From contig JBJEPS010000097.1 of assembly GCA_051881355.1 (NCBI GenBank), positions 1 to 33,580 on the forward strand: 33,580 nt of DNA. Direction: 5' to 3'. Of this stretch, positions 31,042 to 33,580 are shown one piece after another. A program made the position numbers and the translations under genes. How positions within the stretch are numbered: the first letter of the stretch is position 1; each line of letters starts with the position of its first letter. The notes beneath the pieces were generated by a model. The model was given only the letters and a program-made list of their open reading frames with translations, did not search any database and was not told where the DNA came from. The DNA comes from Fimenecus sp051881355. Lineage in GTDB: Bacteria; Bacillota; Clostridia; Oscillospirales; Acutalibacteraceae.

Positions 31042-31620
31042 ATGAATATTTTGTGGTCTGTTTTAGTGCTGATTTCTATTGTTTTTTCGGTTTTTCATGC
31101 AACCACCGCCGATACTGCGGTTGCCGTTTTTTCTGCGGCGCAGAACGCCGTACAGTTGACCTTGAAAATGCTTGGCATGTTCTGTTTTTGGGGCGGGATC
31201 ATGGAAATTGCACAGCGCGGCGGTGTAACGGGAATTATCCAAAAAATGCTCTCTCCCTTGCTGAATTTACTGTTTCCGAATCATAAAAACAATGACAGCG
31301 TAAAAAATGCCATTGCAATGAATATGACTGCAAATATTTTAGGGTTAGGCAATGCGGCTACCCCGCTTGGCTTGGAAGCCATGCGCCGATTGAAGCAAAA
31401 TACATACGGTAAAGATACAGCAACAGACGATATGATTCGGTTTGTGGTTTTAAACACGGCCAGTATTCGTATGATTCCGACTACGGTTGCAATGCTTCGA
31501 TTTGAAGCAGGCTCTTCGGCACCAATGGAAATTTTGCCCATTTCCGCAATTGTTTCTCTGCTTTCTTGCAGCGTTGGTTTGTTCGTTTGCCGAGTGGCAG
31601 AAAGGATATCCCATGAATGA
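31042..31620 (+). CDS. spmA: Spore maturation protein A
   Basis: This membrane protein with a nucleoside-recognition (Gate) fold is needed, together with SpmB, for full dehydration of the spore core in Bacillus. The 192-residue chain has an N-terminal hydrophobic segment (about residues 2-22), GMFCFWGGIMEIAQRGGV, the family segment AMNMTANILGLGNAATPLGLEAM, and NTASIRMIPTTVAMLR. The likely start is the ATG at 31042, 6 bases after GAGG; in-frame alternatives at 31039 (ATG) and 31030 (GTG) are less well spaced. It overlaps spmB by 8 bases, so translation is coupled. No classical sigma-A promoter is convincing upstream, which would fit a sporulation sigma factor. Confidence 0.92.
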   Translation: MNILWSVLVLISIVFSVFHATTADTAVAVFSAAQNAVQLTLKMLGMFCFWGGIMEIAQRGGVTGIIQKMLSPLLNLLFPNHKNNDSVKNAIAMNMTANILGLGNAATPLGLEAMRRLKQNTYGKDTATDDMIRFVVLNTASIRMIPTTVAMLRFEAGSSAPMEILPISAIVSLLSCSVGLFVCRVAERISHE

Positions 31621-32134
31621 CTTCGGAAATTATATTCTTCTGTTCTTTCTCGGTGCGGTTATACTGACAGGCATTTTACGAAAAGTGCCCGTTTTTGATA
31701 CTTTTTTAGAGGGCGCAAGAGGTGGCATTGAAACCGCAGTAAAAATACTCCCCTCCCTGCTTGCCTTACTGTTCGCAGTGAATTTATTGACAGCCAGCGG
31801 TATTATGGAACAGTTTGTTGCTGTACTCTCACCGATATTCGAAAAAATACAATATCCGGCTGAAGTTCTGCCGCTTTGCCTGCTTTCTCCAATTTCAGGG
31901 AGCGGCTCTTTGAGCGCTTTTCAAAGCATTTTAACCACTTACGGTGCAGATTCCTACATCGGGCGTGTGGCATCTGTGATTGCCGGTTCTACGGAAACCA
32001 CCTTTTATGCCATCGCGGTATATTACGGCGCAGTCGGTATTAGAAAAACAAGGCACACAGCGTTTGCCGCGCTGTGTGCCGATTGCACAAGTTTTGTGCT
32101 TGCCGCACTGTTCGTACGATTATTTTTCAATTAA
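31613..32134 (+). CDS. spmB: Spore maturation protein B
   Basis: The 173-residue membrane partner of SpmA shows ILLFFLGAVILTGILRKVPVFDTFLEGA at the N-terminus, LLALLFAVNLLTASG, and the signature PISGSGSLSAFQSIL followed by IAGSTETTFYAIAVYYGAVG. These are the typical SpmB motifs. The start at 31613 has AAAGGA 6-7 bases upstream inside spmA, and the length matches the family. The 3' end overlaps the convergent gpmI by 15 bases, with no terminator between the two. Confidence 0.93.
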   Translation: MNDFGNYILLFFLGAVILTGILRKVPVFDTFLEGARGGIETAVKILPSLLALLFAVNLLTASGIMEQFVAVLSPIFEKIQYPAEVLPLCLLSPISGSGSLSAFQSILTTYGADSYIGRVASVIAGSTETTFYAIAVYYGAVGIRKTRHTAFAALCADCTSFVLAALFVRLFFN

Positions 32135-33580
32135 GGAAACGCCAGTCATTTCCTTAGGCTGTTCCAAGCCCATAATGTCGAGCATTGTGGGTGAAAGGTC
32201 GCACAATCTGCCGCCCTGTTGCTTTAATTTGCAATCTTTGCCGACTACAACCAGCGGAACGGGATTTGTAGTATGCGCCGTAAAGGGTGAACCGTCGTCC
32301 TCATACATTTTATCGGCGTTGCCGTGATCGGCGGTAATCAGAATTACGCCGTCCATCTGCATAACCGCATCTGTAAGCTTGCCGACGCATGTATCCACAG
32401 CCTCAACCGCTTTGACAGCCGCGTCAAAAATACCTGTATGACCAACCATATCGCAGTTTGCGTAGTTGAGAATAACCACATCGTACTTGCCGCTCAAAAT
32501 CTGCTCGCAAGCCGCGTCGCAAACCTCGTATGCGCTCATTTCAGGCTTTAAGTCGAAAGTGGAAATCTTCGGAGAGTCAATCAAAATTCTGTCCTCACCC
32601 GGATAAGTCTTTTCTTCGCCGCCGTTATAGAAGAATGTAACATGCGCATATTTCTGTGTTTCGGCAATGCGAAGCTGTGTTTTGCCGAGTTTGGAAAGGT
32701 ACTCACCCATTGTGTTGGTAAGCGCCTCAGGTTTGAATGCGACCTCAACATTGGGCATTTCTGCGTCATACTGCGTCATGCAGACATAGTAAAGTGGGAA
32801 GAATGCCTTTCTCTCAAAGCCATTGAAGTCGGGGTCAACAAAGGTTCTTGTAATTTCGCGCGCACGGTCGGGGCGGAAATTGAAGAAAATAACGGAATCG
32901 TTCGCCGAAATGGGCGCGCCACCGGAAACCACGGTCGGCATCACAAATTCGTCTGTCAGGTTTTTGCCGTCCTCGTCAATGGTTTCATAAGACTTTTTCA
33001 CGGCGTTTAACGCGCTGTCGGTGGGGATTCCCTCGCGGTTGACCATTGCATTATACGCCATGCCGACTCTGTCCCACATATTGTCACGGTCCATGGCGTA
33101 AAATCTGCCCATAACCGTAGCAATTTTACCAACGCCGATTTCAGCCATTTTATTCTCTAACTGCTCGATATATTCAACACCTGATGACGGCGGCACGTCT
33201 CTGCCGTCCAAAAGGGCGTGAACATACACTTTTTCAAGACCGTTTCTCCTTGCAAGTTCTAAAAGCGCATACAAATGTGTGTTGTGGCTGTGCACGCCGC
33301 CGTCGGACAAAAGCCCGATGAGATGCAGTGCAGAGTCATTTTTTTTGCAGTTTTCAACCGCTTTCAAAAATGCGTCATTTTGGAAGAAGTCGCCGTCCTG
33401 AATAGACTTTGTAATTCTTGTCAGTTCCTGATACACCACACGACCTGCGCCAATATTGGTGTGCCCAACCTCGGAGTTGCCCATCTGCCCGTCGGGAAGA
33501 CCTACATCCATACCCGATGCACCGATATATGTCATGGGATTGTTCTTGAAAATCTCGTCGAGACGGGGTGTGTTTGCGGC
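32120..33580 (-). CDS. gpmI: 2,3-bisphosphoglycerate-independent phosphoglycerate mutase (5' end outside the window)
   Basis: This Mn-dependent glycolytic enzyme interconverts 3- and 2-phosphoglycerate. The frame runs to the right edge of the window without a start codon, so the N-terminus is missing (about 20-25 residues by comparison with the usual length of about 510). The first visible residues are AANTPRLDEIFKNNP. The phosphoserine site lies in GLPDGQMGNSEVGH. Others are ALLDGRDVPP, FFNFRPDRAREITR and the metal motif ADHGNADKM. In-frame ATGs at or after 33535 are internal. Clostridial spores need this Mn-sensitive enzyme; in other Firmicutes the gene is usually in a glycolytic operon, which could lie to the right. 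Confidence 0.96.
   Translation of the reverse strand, partial: AANTPRLDEIFKNNPMTYIGASGMDVGLPDGQMGNSEVGHTNIGAGRVVYQELTRITKSIQDGDFFQNDAFLKAVENCKKNDSALHLIGLLSDGGVHSHNTHLYALLELARRNGLEKVYVHALLDGRDVPPSSGVEYIEQLENKMAEIGVGKIATVMGRFYAMDRDNMWDRVGMAYNAMVNREGIPTDSALNAVKKSYETIDEDGKNLTDEFVMPTVVSGGAPISANDSVIFFNFRPDRAREITRTFVDPDFNGFERKAFFPLYYVCMTQYDAEMPNVEVAFKPEALTNTMGEYLSKLGKTQLRIAETQKYAHVTFFYNGGEEKTYPGEDRILIDSPKISTFDLKPEMSAYEVCDAACEQILSGKYDVVILNYANCDMVGHTGIFDAAVKAVEAVDTCVGKLTDAVMQMDGVILITADHGNADKMYEDDGSPFTAHTTNPVPLVVVGKDCKLKQQGGRLCDLSPTMLDIMGLEQPKEMTGVSLIEK

Noticed and set aside
1..33580. Mobile elements, CRISPR arrays, tRNA or rRNA genes
   Set aside because: I saw no transposase or integrase motifs, no regular spaced repeats, and no tRNA-like cloverleaf or rRNA signature; all stretches over 100 bases without a gene are accounted for by promoters, hairpins or plain spacer.

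Overview
The window looks like a chromosomal segment of an endospore-lineage, anaerobic Firmicute of the class Clostridia. The gene content supports this: spmA/spmB spore-maturation genes, a SpoVT/AbrB-type regulator with a cysteine-rich tail, Rex, L-lactate dehydrogenase, a ferredoxin-linked indolepyruvate oxidoreductase, a proofreading-deficient-type DNA polymerase I, and AGGAGG-type ribosome binding sites nearly everywhere. I see no rRNA, tRNA, CRISPR array, transposase, phage gene or integrase. Coding density is very high: the longest gene-free stretch is about 200 bases (4441-4641). I cannot name the species.

Layout, left to right. Bases 139-3476 (+) hold a small helical-bundle protein, asparagine synthase (asnB) and L-lactate dehydrogenase (ldh), closed by a terminator. 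Bases 3539-4440 (-) hold a cytidylate-kinase-like protein translationally coupled to a 100-residue cysteine-rich protein. Bases 4642-8811 (-) hold an OmpR-type response regulator, its histidine kinase, and a MacB-type ABC exporter (permease plus ATPase). A matching tandem repeat precedes both transcription units and probably is the regulator's binding site. Bases 8996-10018 (-) hold an isolated, divergent MreB-like gene with changed ATPase-loop residues.

Bases 10132-17122 (-) form an aromatic 2-oxo-acid/arylacetate module: a sodium:solute symporter, two phenylacetate-CoA-ligase paralogues flanking indolepyruvate:ferredoxin oxidoreductase (iorA, iorB), and a tandem-ACT protein. The likely chemistry is: aromatic amino acid to aryl-pyruvate (by a transaminase elsewhere), oxidative decarboxylation to arylacetyl-CoA with reduced ferredoxin, and interconversion of arylacetyl-CoA and arylacetate with ATP/AMP by the ligases. 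A good internal promoter followed by a perfect inverted repeat (12-base arms) lies just before the ligase-oxidoreductase part. Bases 17235-19861 (-) hold typA/bipA and an amidohydrolase.

Bases 20006-21646 (+) hold a stand-alone GH123/DUF4091-like glycosidase with its own promoter and terminator and no signal peptide. Bases 21699-25489 (-) form a compact polA operon containing a fusion of a low-molecular-weight protein phosphatase with the RimI acetyltransferase, then a MIF-family protein. Bases 25622-30591 (+) hold dusB and then aconitase, isocitrate dehydrogenase and rex, linking the oxidative citrate branch (glutamate synthesis) to an NADH sensor. The right end holds abrB (-), spmA-spmB (+), and a truncated gpmI (-) that overlaps spmB tail to tail by 15 bases.

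The best leads for something undescribed are: the phosphatase-RimI fusion, the MreB with an Asn in the phosphate-2 motif, the tandem-repeat regulon of the two-component system, the palindrome in the leader of the aryl-CoA operon, the short cysteine-rich protein that looks like a MarR-family protein lacking its DNA-binding domain, and the structured idh-rex spacer.
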